DNA from: an uncultured Eubacterium sp.
Lineage (GTDB): Bacteria > Bacillota > Clostridia > Oscillospirales > Acutalibacteraceae
Direction: 5' to 3'
Assembly: GCA_905234495.1 (NCBI GenBank)
Contig: CAJOHE010000010.1
Location: 1-64,000, forward strand
Length of the DNA: 64,000 nt
Shown: piece after piece, positions 8,624 through 18,005 of the stretch
How the letters are laid out: each line of letters starts with the position of its first letter
Numbering within the stretch: the first letter of the stretch is position 1
Made by a program: the position numbers and the translations under genes
The notes under the pieces: model-generated
Told to the model about the DNA's origin: nothing
What the model saw: only the letters and a program-made list of their open reading frames with translations
Database searches by the model: none

Positions 8624-9964
8624 ATGAGTATGACAAAGGAACAAATCTTAAAGGATGCAAAGGAAAAGAATGTTGAATTCATCCGTCTTCAGTTCACCGA
8701 TTTATTCGGCAGGATGAAAAACGTTGCAATCACCTACTCGCAGCTTGAAAAGGCTCTTGATAATGATTGTATGTTTGACGGTTCTTCAATCGACGGCTTT
8801 GTTCGTATCGATGAAAGCGATATGTACCTTCATCCCGATTACGACACATGGTGCACCGTACCGTGGCGCAAGCACGAGAATATTCAGACCGGCAGACTTA
8901 TCTGCTCGGTTTACAAATCAGATAATCAGACCCCGTTTGAGGGTGACCCGCGAAACGTACTCATCAAGGTTATGGAAGAGGCGAAGAAGCTCGGCTACGG
9001 CTTCAACGTAGGTCCCGAGTGCGAATTCTTCCTTTTCAAGCTTGACGAGGACGGCAAGCCCACACTCAACGTAGGCGACGAGGCAGGATACTTTGACCTC
9101 AACCCGATTGACCACGGCGAGAACTGCCGCCGCGACATCTGTCTGGCTCTTGAGGAAATGGGCTACACGATTGAGGCTTCGCACCACGAGGTTGCGGAAG
9201 GTCAGCACGAAATCGACTTCCAGTTCGGCGACGGACTTCTCACAGCTGACAGAGTTATGACGTTCAAGCACGTTGTAAAGACCTACGCAACAAAGCACGG
9301 CCTTCACGCAACGTTTATGCCAAAGCCGATTCACGGAATCAACGGCAGCGGTATGCACACGAATATGAGCCTTTACGATATCGCAACGGGCAAGAACGTA
9401 TTTGACGACCCGAACGGCGACCTCGGTCTTTCAAAGGAAGCTTATGCGTTTATCGCGGGCATTATGGAACACATCAAGGGTATCGCGGTATTCTCAAACC
9501 CGACTGTAAACTCTTACAAGAGACTTGTTCCGGGCTATGAGGCACCGAGCTATCTTGTTTGGTCAACATCAAACAGAAGCTGCCTTGTCCGTATCCCCGC
9601 TTCAAGAGGCAAGGGAACGAGAGTTGAGCTTCGCTGCCCCGACCCGACCTGCAACCCCTATCTTGAAATGGCGCTCTGCCTTGCTGCAGGTCTTGACGGA
9701 ATCAAGAGAGGTCTTGTTCCGAAGCCGGCATACGATGAAAACGTTTTTGTTCTTTCCGACGAGGAGCTCAAGGAAGAAGGCATTGACTGCCTGCCCGGTT
9801 CATTAGAGGAAGCTATCAAGGAAGCGGAAAAGGATCCGTTTATCAAGGAAACGCTCGGTGCTCACGTTTACGACAACTACATTGAAGGCAAGAAGCGTGA
9901 ATGGGACGAGTACAGAACCCAGATAAGTCAATGGGAAGTTGACAGATATATGATTAATCACTGA
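8624..9964 (+). CDS. glnA: Glutamine synthetase type I (GSI-alpha)
   Basis: This 446-residue cytosolic enzyme makes glutamine from glutamate, ammonium and ATP as a dodecamer. Family motifs in order: FDGSSIDGF, the metal-binding [23 protein letters not shown], the glutamate/ATP-binding [28 protein letters not shown], and [20 protein letters not shown]. The length fits the shorter alpha type of Firmicutes, and the adenylylation loop of GSI-beta (NLYDLPP-like) is not seen, so control is expected through feedback inhibition and the leader hairpins rather than adenylylation. The GGAGG site at 8611-8615 supports the ATG at 8624. It is the first gene of the nitrogen block. Confidence 0.97.
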   Translation: MSMTKEQILKDAKEKNVEFIRLQFTDLFGRMKNVAITYSQLEKALDNDCMFDGSSIDGFVRIDESDMYLHPDYDTWCTVPWRKHENIQTGRLICSVYKSDNQTPFEGDPRNVLIKVMEEAKKLGYGFNVGPECEFFLFKLDEDGKPTLNVGDEAGYFDLNPIDHGENCRRDICLALEEMGYTIEASHHEVAEGQHEIDFQFGDGLLTADRVMTFKHVVKTYATKHGLHATFMPKPIHGINGSGMHTNMSLYDIATGKNVFDDPNGDLGLSKEAYAFIAGIMEHIKGIAVFSNPTVNSYKRLVPGYEAPSYLVWSTSNRSCLVRIPASRGKGTRVELRCPDPTCNPYLEMALCLAAGLDGIKRGLVPKPAYDENVFVLSDEELKEEGIDCLPGSLEEAIKEAEKDPFIKETLGAHVYDNYIEGKKREWDEYRTQISQWEVDRYMINH

Positions 9965-9989
9965 TATAAAACAATTATAATTTACTTGC

Positions 9990-10023
9990 AACGGGGCAGG
10001 TCGGTCTATCGGCTTGCCCCGTT
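9990..10023 (+). terminator. Terminator-like hairpin after glnA
   Basis: Arms AACGGGGCA/TGCCCCGTT enclose a 16-base loop. The tail (CTCTCTTCC) is only moderately T-rich, so it may be a partial terminator that allows some read-through into amt. Confidence 0.6.
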
Positions 10024-10037
10024 CTCTCTTCCAATAA

Positions 10038-10144
10038 GGGGTACCTCCTCGCTTTGCCTTTACAAACCGGATAGTGATAGCTTTTTCGGTTGAGAGGAGG
10101 TATTCCGAGGGAGAGGATAAGCTATGGGAGATTTTTATGACTGA
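10038..10144 (+). promoter_or_regulatory. amt leader: long stem masking a GAGGAGG site, and a 6-codon upstream ORF
   Basis: The 13 bases at 10038-10050 (GGGGTACCTCCTC) can pair with 10094-10106 (GAGGAGGTATTCC) through 11 Watson-Crick and two G-U pairs, across a 43-base loop. This hides a strong Shine-Dalgarno-like sequence. Downstream, ATG at 10124 opens a frame of six codons (MGDFYD) ending in TGA at 10142-10144, overlapping the amt start at 10137. A GAGAGGA sequence precedes it. Together these suggest translational or transcriptional control of ammonium uptake, but the role is inferred from structure only. Confidence 0.4.
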
Positions 10145-11888
10145 ATCAATTTTCACGGCTGTTTCGGACAGCGTGTTCGGCGTATGGTTTCTGATTGGCG
10201 CGGCGCTCGTATTCTTTATGCAGTGCGGCTTTGCGATGGTTGAGAGCGGATTTACCCGTGCCAAAAACGCCGGAAATATTATTATGAAAAACCTGATGGA
10301 CTTCTGCATAGGCGCAGTAATGTTCATCCTTCTCGGCTTCGGTCTGATGATGGGCGAGGAATGTCTCGGCGGTCTTATCGGTATGCCGACCCTCGGCGTG
10401 TTCACCGACTACGCGCATTTCGACTGGTCAAACTTCGTGTTCAACCTCGTTTTCTGCGCAACGGCTGCAACAATCGTTTCGGGCGCTATGGCTGAGAGAA
10501 CGAAATTTTCCGCTTACTGCATCTACTCGGCGGTGATTTCCGCTGTGGTATATCCGATTGAGGCGGGCTGGATTTGGAATCCCGACGGCTTTCTTGCAAA
10601 GCTCGGCTTCCACGATTTTGCAGGCTCAACGGCGATTCATATGGTCGGCGGTATCGCGGCGTTCATCGGCGCGGCAATGCTCGGTCCGCGTATCGGCAAG
10701 TACAAGACCGATAAAAAGACTGGCAAGAAGGTCGCGAGAGCCATTCCCGGTCACAACCTCACGGTCGGCGCGCTCGGCGTGTTCATCCTCTGGTTTGGCT
10801 GGTACGGCTTCAACGGTGCGGCTGCTACAAACGTTGATATGCTCGCAAGCATCTTTGTTACGACAACTCTTGCGCCTGCGGTTGCAACGGTTGTGACTAT
10901 GGTCTTCACATGGGTGAAGGACGGCAAGCCCGACGTTTCGATGAGCCTCAACGCATCCCTTGCAGGACTTGTTGCAATCACAGCTCCCTGCGACTGCACC
11001 GACGCTCTCGGCTCGATTATCATCGGCGCCGTTTCGGGTATCATCGTAGTTGTTGCGGTTGAGTTCATCGACAAGAAGCTGCATATTGACGACCCCGTCG
11101 GCGCGTGCGCCGTACATATGGCAAACGGCATCTGGGGCACATTTGCGGTAGGTCTTTTTTCAACCGGCGCTGACGGCGTTGGCAAGGGCTTATTCTACGG
11201 CGGCGGACTCAGACAGCTCGGACTTCAGGCGCTCGGCTTTGTCTGCGTTGCAGGTTGGACGGTATGCACGATGCTGATTGTGTTTACGCTTATCAACAAG
11301 ATTCACGGACTAAGAGTAAGCAAGGAAGAGGAAATAAAGGGACTTGACGCAACGGAACACAACCTTCCGTCGGCATATGCGGACTTTATGCCCGCTATGG
11401 CGGTTGCAACCTCGGCTTCAATGAGGGCGGCGCTGCCTGAGACGAAAGAGGTTACGGGCGCACCGATTGAGCCGGTTGAAAGAGCGGTTCCGGTTGAATC
11501 CTATCTCACGAAGAACAAGCCGAAGCTTACAAAGATTGTTATGGTATTCAGCCCTGCGCGTTTTGAGGACGTGAAGGAAGCTATGAACGGTATAGGCGTT
11601 ACGGGTATGACCGTTACAAACGTAATGGGATGCGGCGTTCAGAAGGGACACGACATCAGGAAATACCGTGGCGTTGAGATTGAGGAAATGAACCTCAATC
11701 CGAAGATGAAGCTTGAAATGGTTGTTTCAGCCGTTCCTGTTTCAGATGTAGTTGAGGCAGCACGCAGAGTGCTCTACACCGGCAACATCGGCGACGGAAA
11801 AATCTTTATTTACGAAGTTGACGACGTAGTTAAGGTAAGAACTGGTGAGCACGGTTATGATGCGCTTCAGGGCGAAGACGACATTTAA
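10137..11888 (+). CDS. amt: Ammonium transporter Amt fused to a C-terminal PII domain
   Basis: A 583-residue protein. Residues about 10-405 form an Amt/Rh channel with about eleven membrane helices and the conserved DFAGSTAIHMVGG and GACAVHMANGIWG segments, which hold the twin pore histidines. After a linker, residues about 462-575 are a complete PII fold (GQx-type QKGHD, TGNIGDGKIFIYEVDDVVKVRTGEHG) that normally senses 2-oxoglutarate and ATP/ADP. The T-loop reads YRGVEIEEMN, so the uridylylation tyrosine of enterobacterial GlnB is absent. The fusion lets the PII domain gate its own channel at the membrane. I chose ATG 10137, with GGGAG at 10126-10130, over an earlier in-frame start at 10074 that lacks a good site. 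Confidence 0.93.
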   Translation: MTESIFTAVSDSVFGVWFLIGAALVFFMQCGFAMVESGFTRAKNAGNIIMKNLMDFCIGAVMFILLGFGLMMGEECLGGLIGMPTLGVFTDYAHFDWSNFVFNLVFCATAATIVSGAMAERTKFSAYCIYSAVISAVVYPIEAGWIWNPDGFLAKLGFHDFAGSTAIHMVGGIAAFIGAAMLGPRIGKYKTDKKTGKKVARAIPGHNLTVGALGVFILWFGWYGFNGAAATNVDMLASIFVTTTLAPAVATVVTMVFTWVKDGKPDVSMSLNASLAGLVAITAPCDCTDALGSIIIGAVSGIIVVVAVEFIDKKLHIDDPVGACAVHMANGIWGTFAVGLFSTGADGVGKGLFYGGGLRQLGLQALGFVCVAGWTVCTMLIVFTLINKIHGLRVSKEEEIKGLDATEHNLPSAYADFMPAMAVATSASMRAALPETKEVTGAPIEPVERAVPVESYLTKNKPKLTKIVMVFSPARFEDVKEAMNGIGVTGMTVTNVMGCGVQKGHDIRKYRGVEIEEMNLNPKMKLEMVVSAVPVSDVVEAARRVLYTGNIGDGKIFIYEVDDVVKVRTGEHGYDALQGEDDI

Positions 11889-11896
11889 ATCGCATC

Positions 11897-11997
11897 TTTT
11901 TCCGTTATACTGCGTTACGCCGCAAATTCGGCTCGGTCACATATAGAATATATGCTCCCGTCGCCCGAATTAACGGCAAGCCTTGCCTAACGAAAAA
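11897..11997. repeat. Long imperfect inverted repeat (palindromic element)
   Basis: The outer arms TTTTTCCGTTA and TAACGAAAAA, and inner arms at 11919-11931 and 11965-11977 (11 of 13 pairing), enclose a smaller ATATAG/TATATG-like tip. The whole can fold into one stem of about 100 bases. It lies just after amt. I recall very similar palindromic elements scattered through related clostridial genomes, but see only one copy here. It could also act as a terminator because it ends in a run of A/T. Confidence 0.55.
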
Positions 11998-12021
11998 ACT
12001 ACTGATTTAATAAAATAATAC

Positions 12022-12040
12022 GGGCGGAGTTCCTCCGCCC
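12022..12040 (+). promoter_or_regulatory. GC-rich hairpin just before the asnB ribosome-binding site
   Basis: Perfect 8-base arms GGGCGGAG/CTCCGCCC with a TTC loop are followed after about 12 bases by the AAGGA site of asnB. There is no T run, so it is more likely an RNA-stability or processing structure than a terminator. Confidence 0.45.
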
Positions 12041-12070
12041 ATACACCATATAAAGGAAGAGAGAATTATT

Positions 12071-13654
12071 ATGTGTTCAATTATGGGTTATTGCAGCCCT
12101 CGGGCTGACTTGGAAATTTTTAAAAAAGGCTTTGTTGAGACAAAGTCGCGAGGACCTGACGACAGCAGAATCATTGATACGGGAAAAGGTATTCTCGGCT
12201 TTCACCGTCTTTCGATTATGGGACTTACCCCCTCGGGTATGCAGCCCTTCGAGCTTGACGGAAGCTACGTGGTCTGCAACGGCGAGCTTTACGGTTTTGA
12301 AAAGGAAAGAGAGCTTTTAAGGCAAAAGGGCTACACCTTCAAATCGGACAGCGACTGCGAGATTATTCTGCCGATGTATTTTGAATACGGCGTGGATATG
12401 TTTGCAAGGCTTGACGCGGAATTCGCCTGCATAATCTACGACGGCAGGACGGGCGAATACATTGCCGCGAGAGACCCCATCGGCATACGCCCGATGTACT
12501 ACGGCTATGACCAATCGGGCGAAATCCTCTTTGCAAGCGAGGCAAAAAACCTTGTGGGGCTTGCAGAAAAGGTTATGCCGTTCCCGCCCGGACATTATTA
12601 CAAAAACGGCGAATTCATCTGCTACTGCGACATAGCAAGGGTGGACGAGGTGTGCGGCGACGACGTTGAAACGGCTTGCGCAAAGATTCGCGAGAAGCTG
12701 ACAGAGGGCATTAAAAAGCGCCTCGTGTCGGACGCGAAGGTTGGTTTCCTTCTTTCGGGCGGTCTTGATTCGTCGCTTGTCTGCGCAGTTGCGGCTGCCG
12801 AAAGCTCCAAGCCGATTGAAACCTTTGCCATAGGTATGAGCGAGGACGCAATCGACCTCAAATACGCAAGGCAGGTTGCGGACTTTATCGGCAGTCACCA
12901 CACGGAAGTTTATATGACTCCCGAGGACGTTATCGCTTCTCTTGACGAGCTTATTCACCTTCTCGGAACCTACGATATAACAACCATACGCGCAAGCGTA
13001 GGTATGTACCTCGTGTGCAAGGCAATCCACGAGACGACCGATATCCGCGTGCTTCTGACCGGCGAGATTTCGGACGAGCTTTTCGGTTACAAATACACCG
13101 ATTTTGCACCGTCGGCAGAGGCGTTTCAGAAGGAAGCGGAAAAGAGGCTCAGAGAGCTTCATATGTACGACGTGCTTCGTGCGGACCGCTGCATTTCGGT
13201 AAACTCGCTTGAGGCAAGAGTGCCCTTCGGCGACCTCGACTTCGCGCATTACGTTATGAGCCTTGACCCCGAGATTAAGCTCAACAAATACGGCAAGGGC
13301 AAGTACCTGCTGCGCCACGCATTCGAGGGTATGGACATTCTGCCCGACTCGATTTTATGGCGTGAAAAAGCAGCCTTTTCCGACGCGGTCGGTCATTCGA
13401 TGGTCGACTACCTCAAGGAATATGCAGAGACCATATACACGGATGAAGAGCTTGAAGAGCTGAGCGCGAAATACACCCACGCAAAGCCCTTTACAAAGGA
13501 ATCACTTTTGTACCGCGAGATATTTGAAAAGTATTATCCCGACCAGGCAGAGATGGTCGTTGACTTCTGGATGCCAAACAAGGAATGGGAAGGCTGCGAC
13601 GTAAACGACCCGTCAGCCCGTGTGCTTTCAAACTACGGACAGAGCGGAGAATAA
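12071..13654 (+). CDS. asnB: Asparagine synthase (glutamine-hydrolysing)
   Basis: This 527-residue cytosolic enzyme converts aspartate and glutamine, with ATP, to asparagine and glutamate. The N-terminal class II amidotransferase domain starts MCSIMGYC, with Cys2 as the nucleophile once Met is removed, followed by SRGPDD, FHRLSIM and CNGELYG. The synthetase domain carries the pyrophosphatase loop SGGLDSS at about 229-235, and then GEISDELFGY. The usual third residue Gly (MCGI) is Ser here. It lies between amt and the glutamate synthase genes, with only 28 bases to gltB1, so it is probably co-transcribed with them and draws on the same glutamine pool. Confidence 0.92.
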   Translation: MCSIMGYCSPRADLEIFKKGFVETKSRGPDDSRIIDTGKGILGFHRLSIMGLTPSGMQPFELDGSYVVCNGELYGFEKERELLRQKGYTFKSDSDCEIILPMYFEYGVDMFARLDAEFACIIYDGRTGEYIAARDPIGIRPMYYGYDQSGEILFASEAKNLVGLAEKVMPFPPGHYYKNGEFICYCDIARVDEVCGDDVETACAKIREKLTEGIKKRLVSDAKVGFLLSGGLDSSLVCAVAAAESSKPIETFAIGMSEDAIDLKYARQVADFIGSHHTEVYMTPEDVIASLDELIHLLGTYDITTIRASVGMYLVCKAIHETTDIRVLLTGEISDELFGYKYTDFAPSAEAFQKEAEKRLRELHMYDVLRADRCISVNSLEARVPFGDLDFAHYVMSLDPEIKLNKYGKGKYLLRHAFEGMDILPDSILWREKAAFSDAVGHSMVDYLKEYAETIYTDEELEELSAKYTHAKPFTKESLLYREIFEKYYPDQAEMVVDFWMPNKEWEGCDVNDPSARVLSNYGQSGE

Positions 13655-13682
13655 TCATACTATACAGGAAGAGAGAAAAACT

Positions 13683-14783
13683 ATGTTAAAGGAAGGACAA
13701 ATCAGAATTCCGTCGGGCTGTGCGATTGCAGCAATTATTGACAGAAAGGGCGGTTTAATCAACGGCTCTGAAATCATAAAATCAATCGCGCTTATGCACG
13801 ACCGCTCAAACGGACTCGGCGGCGGCTTTGCGGCTTACGGAATCTACCCCGAACACAAGGACGATTACGCTTTTCATATCTTTTATGAAAACGCAGAGGC
13901 TCACAGAAAGTGCGAGGAATTCTTATTCAAGCATTTCAATATTGACGCCGCTGAGCGTATCCCCACAAAAACAATTCCGACTATTGAAAACGGCCCCGAC
14001 ATCTGGCGCTATTTCGGCAGAGTGAACAGGGTTCGTATGATAAACTCGCGCCTTGACGAGGGCGAATACGTCGTTCAGTGCGTTACAAAGGTAAACGCTG
14101 CCTACGACGGCGCATACATCTTTTCATCGGGAAAGAATATGGGCTGCTTCAAGGCGGTCGGATATCCCGAGGACGTCGGCGAGTTTTATATGCTCGACCA
14201 GTACGACGCATATCTCTGGACGGCTCACGGCAGGTTCCCCACGAACACACCCGGCTGGTGGGGCGGCGCGCACCCGTTCAACATCCTCGACTGGTCGATA
14301 GTACATAACGGCGAGATTTCAAGCTACGACGCAAACCGCCGTTATATCGAGCAGTTTGGCTATAAGTGCACAATGCAGACGGATACCGAGGTCATCACCT
14401 ATCTCTTCGACCATCTTATCCGTCATCACGGTCTGCCTGCAAACGTTGCGGCGGATGTTTTAACTGCGCCCGAATGGGACGAGATTGACAGAATGGAGCC
14501 CGAGAAAAAGGAATATTTCACAAACCTTCGCGCCATTTACAGCGGCGCTCTTGTAAACGGTCCGTTCTCGGTTATCCTCGGCTCAAACAAGGGACTGCTT
14601 GCAATCAACGACAGGCTTAAGCTTCGTTCGCTGACTGCGGCTACAAAGGGCAACAGAGCGTATTTTGCAAGCGAGGAAAGCGCTATAAGAATTATCTGTC
14701 CGAACCCCGACAAGGTCTGGTCAATCAGCGGCGCTGACCCCGTCTTCGTTCCGCTTGAGCTCGATGAAAAGGGGGACAGATAA
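13683..14783 (+). CDS. Split glutamate synthase: class II glutamine amidotransferase subunit (GltB1-like)
   Basis: A 366-residue protein matching the amidotransferase part of glutamate synthase, which hydrolyses glutamine and passes ammonia to the FMN domain. Conserved segments include AHGRFPTNTPGWWGGAHPF, IVHNGEISSYDANRRYIE and MQTDTEVITY. The first Cys is residue 13 (IPSGCAIAAI), so a 12-residue leader must be removed to expose an N-terminal nucleophile, as in some GltB and PurF proteins. I chose ATG 13683, preceded by GGAAGAGAGA. The stop codon directly abuts the ATG of the next gene, showing an operon. Confidence 0.88.
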   Translation: MLKEGQIRIPSGCAIAAIIDRKGGLINGSEIIKSIALMHDRSNGLGGGFAAYGIYPEHKDDYAFHIFYENAEAHRKCEEFLFKHFNIDAAERIPTKTIPTIENGPDIWRYFGRVNRVRMINSRLDEGEYVVQCVTKVNAAYDGAYIFSSGKNMGCFKAVGYPEDVGEFYMLDQYDAYLWTAHGRFPTNTPGWWGGAHPFNILDWSIVHNGEISSYDANRRYIEQFGYKCTMQTDTEVITYLFDHLIRHHGLPANVAADVLTAPEWDEIDRMEPEKKEYFTNLRAIYSGALVNGPFSVILGSNKGLLAINDRLKLRSLTAATKGNRAYFASEESAIRIICPNPDKVWSISGADPVFVPLELDEKGDR

Positions 14784-16289
14784 ATGAGTATTAATTATAT
14801 TCCCCGAAGATTTACTGTAGTGCGCGACAAAGAGCTTTGCATCAACTGCGGCTGCTGCGTAAGGCAGTGCTCAAACGAGTGCCACTACTTTGCAGACGAT
14901 GAAAAAACCGTGCTTGTCAATTCAAATTCCTGCGTGGCGTGTCACCGCTGTGTGGATTTGTGTCCGACGGGCGCACTCAGAATAGAAAAATACGTTTGCG
15001 ACTATCGCGAAAACGCAAACTGGACGCCGCAGTATCAGCAGGAAATCTGCCGTCAGGCGGCTACGGGCGGCGTGCTTCTCTCAGGTATGGGAACGCCGAA
15101 GGATTACCCGGTTTACTGGGATAAGATTCTTCTGAACGCTTCTCAGGTTACAAACCCGTCAATCGACCCGCTTCGCGAGCCGATGGAAATCAGAACGATT
15201 TTAGGCAGAAAGCCCGAAAAGATTACGGTTGAAAAGAAGGGTAAGTCCACGGTGGAAATGCCGCCGCAGATTATGCTTGAAACGCCGATTATGTTTTCGG
15301 CGATGAGCTTCGGCTCAATCAGCCTCAACGCTCAGAAAACGCTTGCCATGGCTGCGAAAAACCTCGGCACGCTTTTCAACACGGGCGAAGGCGGACTTCA
15401 TCCCGATTTAAAGGATTACACGGACTACGCGATAGTTCAGGTTGCCTCGGGACGTTTCGGCGTTCACAAGGAATACCTGCAAAACGCAAGGTTTATTGAG
15501 ATTAAAATCGGTCAGGGCGCAAAGCCCGGTATCGGCGGACATCTTCCGGGCGAAAAGGTAAACGTTGAGGTTTCAAACGCCCGAATGATTCCCGAGGGAA
15601 GCGACGCTATATCCCCCGCCCCGCATCACGATATCTATTCAATCGAGGATTTACGCCAGCTCATCTGGTCGCTCAAGCAGGCAACGGAAAACAAAAAGCC
15701 CGTTTCGGTTAAGATTGCCGCCGTTCACAACGTTGCGGCGATTGCCTCGGGCGTTGCAAGAGCCGGCGCGGATATCGTTGTAATCGACGGTTTTAGAGGC
15801 GGCACGGGCGCTGCGCCCACGAGAATCAGGGATAACGTGGGCATTCCGATTGAGCTTGCTCTCGCGGCTGCTGACAAAAGGCTTCGCGACGAGGGCATCC
15901 GTTCCCGCGTTTCGCTTGTTGCGGCGGGCTCGTTCAGATGCTCTGCGGATATAGTCAAGGCCATCGCTCTCGGTGCCGACGCGTGCTACTGCGCTTCCGC
16001 CCCGCTTATTGCCATGGGCTGCCATATGTGCCAGACCTGCAACACGGGCAAGTGCAACTGGGGTATCGCAACCCAGCGCCCCGAACTCACAAAACGCCTC
16101 AACCCCGATATTATGCACGAGAGAGTTGAAAATCTCATCAATGCGTGGAACCACGAAATCAAAGAGATTATGGGCGGAATGGGCATCAACTCGGTTGACT
16201 CGCTTCGCGGAAACAGACTTATGCTAAGGGGTATCGGGCTCACCGAAAAAGAGCTTGAAATCCTCGGCATAAAGCACGCAGGAGAGTGA
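14784..16289 (+). CDS. Split glutamate synthase: ferredoxin-FMN synthase subunit (GltB2-like)
   Basis: A 501-residue protein. Residues about 14-75 hold two 4Fe-4S motifs (CINCGCCVRQCSNEC and CVACHRCVDLCP); the rest is the glutamate synthase TIM barrel that binds FMN and 2-oxoglutarate. Barrel signatures: GEGGLHPDL, KIGQGAKPGIGGHLPGEKV, DGFRGGTGAAP, and a Cys cluster MGCHMCQTCNTGKCNWGIA, which should ligate the 3Fe-4S centre. It condenses 2-oxoglutarate with ammonia from GltB1 to give glutamate. The N-terminal ferredoxin domain is typical of the archaeal/clostridial type. Confidence 0.95.
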   Translation: MSINYIPRRFTVVRDKELCINCGCCVRQCSNECHYFADDEKTVLVNSNSCVACHRCVDLCPTGALRIEKYVCDYRENANWTPQYQQEICRQAATGGVLLSGMGTPKDYPVYWDKILLNASQVTNPSIDPLREPMEIRTILGRKPEKITVEKKGKSTVEMPPQIMLETPIMFSAMSFGSISLNAQKTLAMAAKNLGTLFNTGEGGLHPDLKDYTDYAIVQVASGRFGVHKEYLQNARFIEIKIGQGAKPGIGGHLPGEKVNVEVSNARMIPEGSDAISPAPHHDIYSIEDLRQLIWSLKQATENKKPVSVKIAAVHNVAAIASGVARAGADIVVIDGFRGGTGAAPTRIRDNVGIPIELALAAADKRLRDEGIRSRVSLVAAGSFRCSADIVKAIALGADACYCASAPLIAMGCHMCQTCNTGKCNWGIATQRPELTKRLNPDIMHERVENLINAWNHEIKEIMGGMGINSVDSLRGNRLMLRGIGLTEKELEILGIKHAGE

Positions 16290-16299
16290 GGTGACGGCA

Positions 16300-16740
16300 A
16301 TGAAAAGAGTATATGCAAAAGAAGAACTTTGCCTCAACTGCCGCCTTTGCGTGGTTTACTGCAAAACAGCTCACTCGCAGTCAAAGGACGTTTTGAAGGC
16401 AAACAAATATGAAGAACCCGCGCCCGTTTCGCGTGTTTCGGTGTGCGGTGACAAAATGCTTTCGGCGGCGGTCAACTGCCGTCACTGCGACAAGCCGAAG
16501 TGCGTTGAAGCCTGCATCACGGGCGCGATGCACAAGGACGAAAAGACGGGCATCGTGTCCGTTGACGAGAGCAAGTGCATCGGTTGTATGACCTGCCTTG
16601 CGGTGTGTCCCTTCGGCTGTATCAAAACGGAAAAATTTGCGGTTAAATGCGATTTGTGTCAGGACGAGGACGAACCCGCCTGCGTTAAAAATTGCCCGAA
16701 CTGCGCCCTCGTTTACGTTGATTTAGGGGGTGCAAAGTGA
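16300..16740 (+). CDS. Polyferredoxin electron-transfer subunit of glutamate synthase
   Basis: This 146-residue iron-sulfur protein has four Cys groups (CLNCRLC, CRHCDKPKCVEAC, CIGCMTCLAVCP and CDLCQ...CVKNCPNC), enough for four 4Fe-4S clusters, as in HycB/DmsB-type subunits. It sits between the FMN subunit and the flavoprotein, so it probably carries electrons from NAD(P)H oxidation to GltB2. The ATG at 16300 follows GAGG at a good distance. An in-frame GTG at 16291 is also possible and would add three residues. The stop overlaps the next start (ATGA). Confidence 0.88.
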   Translation: MKRVYAKEELCLNCRLCVVYCKTAHSQSKDVLKANKYEEPAPVSRVSVCGDKMLSAAVNCRHCDKPKCVEACITGAMHKDEKTGIVSVDESKCIGCMTCLAVCPFGCIKTEKFAVKCDLCQDEDEPACVKNCPNCALVYVDLGGAK

Positions 16741-18005
16741 TGAAATATATCATTATAGGCGCTTCCGCGGCGGGGCTTGCCTGCGCCGAGCAAATCAGAA
16801 AAGAGGATAAAAACGCAACGATAACCGTTCTCACAAAGGAAAGCTATCTTCCCTACAGCCGCCCTTCAATCAGCTACTACCTCAAGGGCGTTGTGAAGGA
16901 AAAGGATATGTATCTTCGCAAGCCGTCCTTTTACAAGGCAAACGGCATTGAAATCGTAACCGGCGCCGAGGTTAAGGCGATGGACAGAAAGGCAAAGACC
17001 GTCAAAGCGGGCAGAAAGGCCTATCAGTATGACAAACTCTGCCTCTGCACGGGCTCAAAGCCCTTTGTGCCGCCGATGAAAAACGTTGACGGAAAGGAAA
17101 ACGCGCTGACGTTTCTTGACCTCGAAAGCACGAAGGCCGTCAAGGCAAAGGCAAACGCCGACACGAAGGCGGTCGTAATCGGCGCGGGTCTTATCGGTAT
17201 GAAGGCGGCGGAAGGACTTTCAAAAATCTGCAAGAGCGTCGACGTTGTCGAGCTCTCGCCCCGTATTCTTCCCTCAATTCTCGACGCGAAATCTTCAAAG
17301 GGCGTCAAGAAATACATTGAGGAAAACGGACATATTAAGTTTCATCTCGGCGACACCGTGACCGAGGCAAAAAGCAAGGGCAAAAAAATCACTTCCGTCG
17401 TTCTCAAAAGCGGTAAAGAGCTTAAATGCGACCTGCTTATTCTCGCGGTGGGCGTCCGTCCCGAGACCGCTCTCGCCGAGGGCGCGGGGCTTAAAGTTGA
17501 CAGGGGCATCATCTGCGATGCCGCAACTATGCAAACAAGCGACAAAAGCGTCTACGCCGCGGGCGACTGCACGGTTTCAACCGATATGCTCGACGGCAGC
17601 AAAAAGATTATCGCGCTCTGGGTTAACGCCGTTCAGCAGGGCAAAATCGCAGGCTCGCAGATGGCGGGCGGAAGCGAAACGCTCGGCGGCTCATACGCAG
17701 TAAACGCGATTGATTTCTACGGACTTCGCATCTGCACCTGCGGACTGATTAACGCCGCTGGCGAGCAGTACAGCGATATCATCAGACAGGACGGCGACAG
17801 GTACAAGCGCCTGATTTTCGAGGGCGACAGGCTCGTCGGCTTCGTGCTGATTAACTCAAGCGAAAACGCAGGAATTTATACAAGTCTCATTGAAAACCGC
17901 GTTGATATTTCAACGCTTGACGGCGATATTACCGACACGCCTTCGCTATTCCTTTTTGATAAGGAAACAAGGCAGAACAGGCTGAAAGGAGAAAGCGCAT
18001 TATGA
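16740..18005 (+). CDS. GltD-like FAD/NAD(P) oxidoreductase
   Basis: A 421-residue flavoprotein of the pyridine-nucleotide-disulfide reductase fold. The FAD site is IIIGASAAGLACAEQI at the N-terminus, the NAD(P) site is AVVIGAGLIGMKAAEG at about 145-160, and the second FAD motif is VYAAGDC at about 275. It resembles NADH-rubredoxin or nitrite reductase flavoproteins more than classic GltD, but its place in the operon points to feeding electrons into the split glutamate synthase. The ATG overlaps the previous stop; a GTG three bases earlier is the alternative. Which nucleotide it prefers cannot be read. Confidence 0.85.
   Translation: MKYIIIGASAAGLACAEQIRKEDKNATITVLTKESYLPYSRPSISYYLKGVVKEKDMYLRKPSFYKANGIEIVTGAEVKAMDRKAKTVKAGRKAYQYDKLCLCTGSKPFVPPMKNVDGKENALTFLDLESTKAVKAKANADTKAVVIGAGLIGMKAAEGLSKICKSVDVVELSPRILPSILDAKSSKGVKKYIEENGHIKFHLGDTVTEAKSKGKKITSVVLKSGKELKCDLLILAVGVRPETALAEGAGLKVDRGIICDAATMQTSDKSVYAAGDCTVSTDMLDGSKKIIALWVNAVQQGKIAGSQMAGGSETLGGSYAVNAIDFYGLRICTCGLINAAGEQYSDIIRQDGDRYKRLIFEGDRLVGFVLINSSENAGIYTSLIENRVDISTLDGDITDTPSLFLFDKETRQNRLKGESAL

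Noticed and set aside
12317..13318. 333-codon minus-strand frame opposite asnB
   Set aside because: It has Cys/His/Arg-rich shadow composition and no start site; asnB is well supported.
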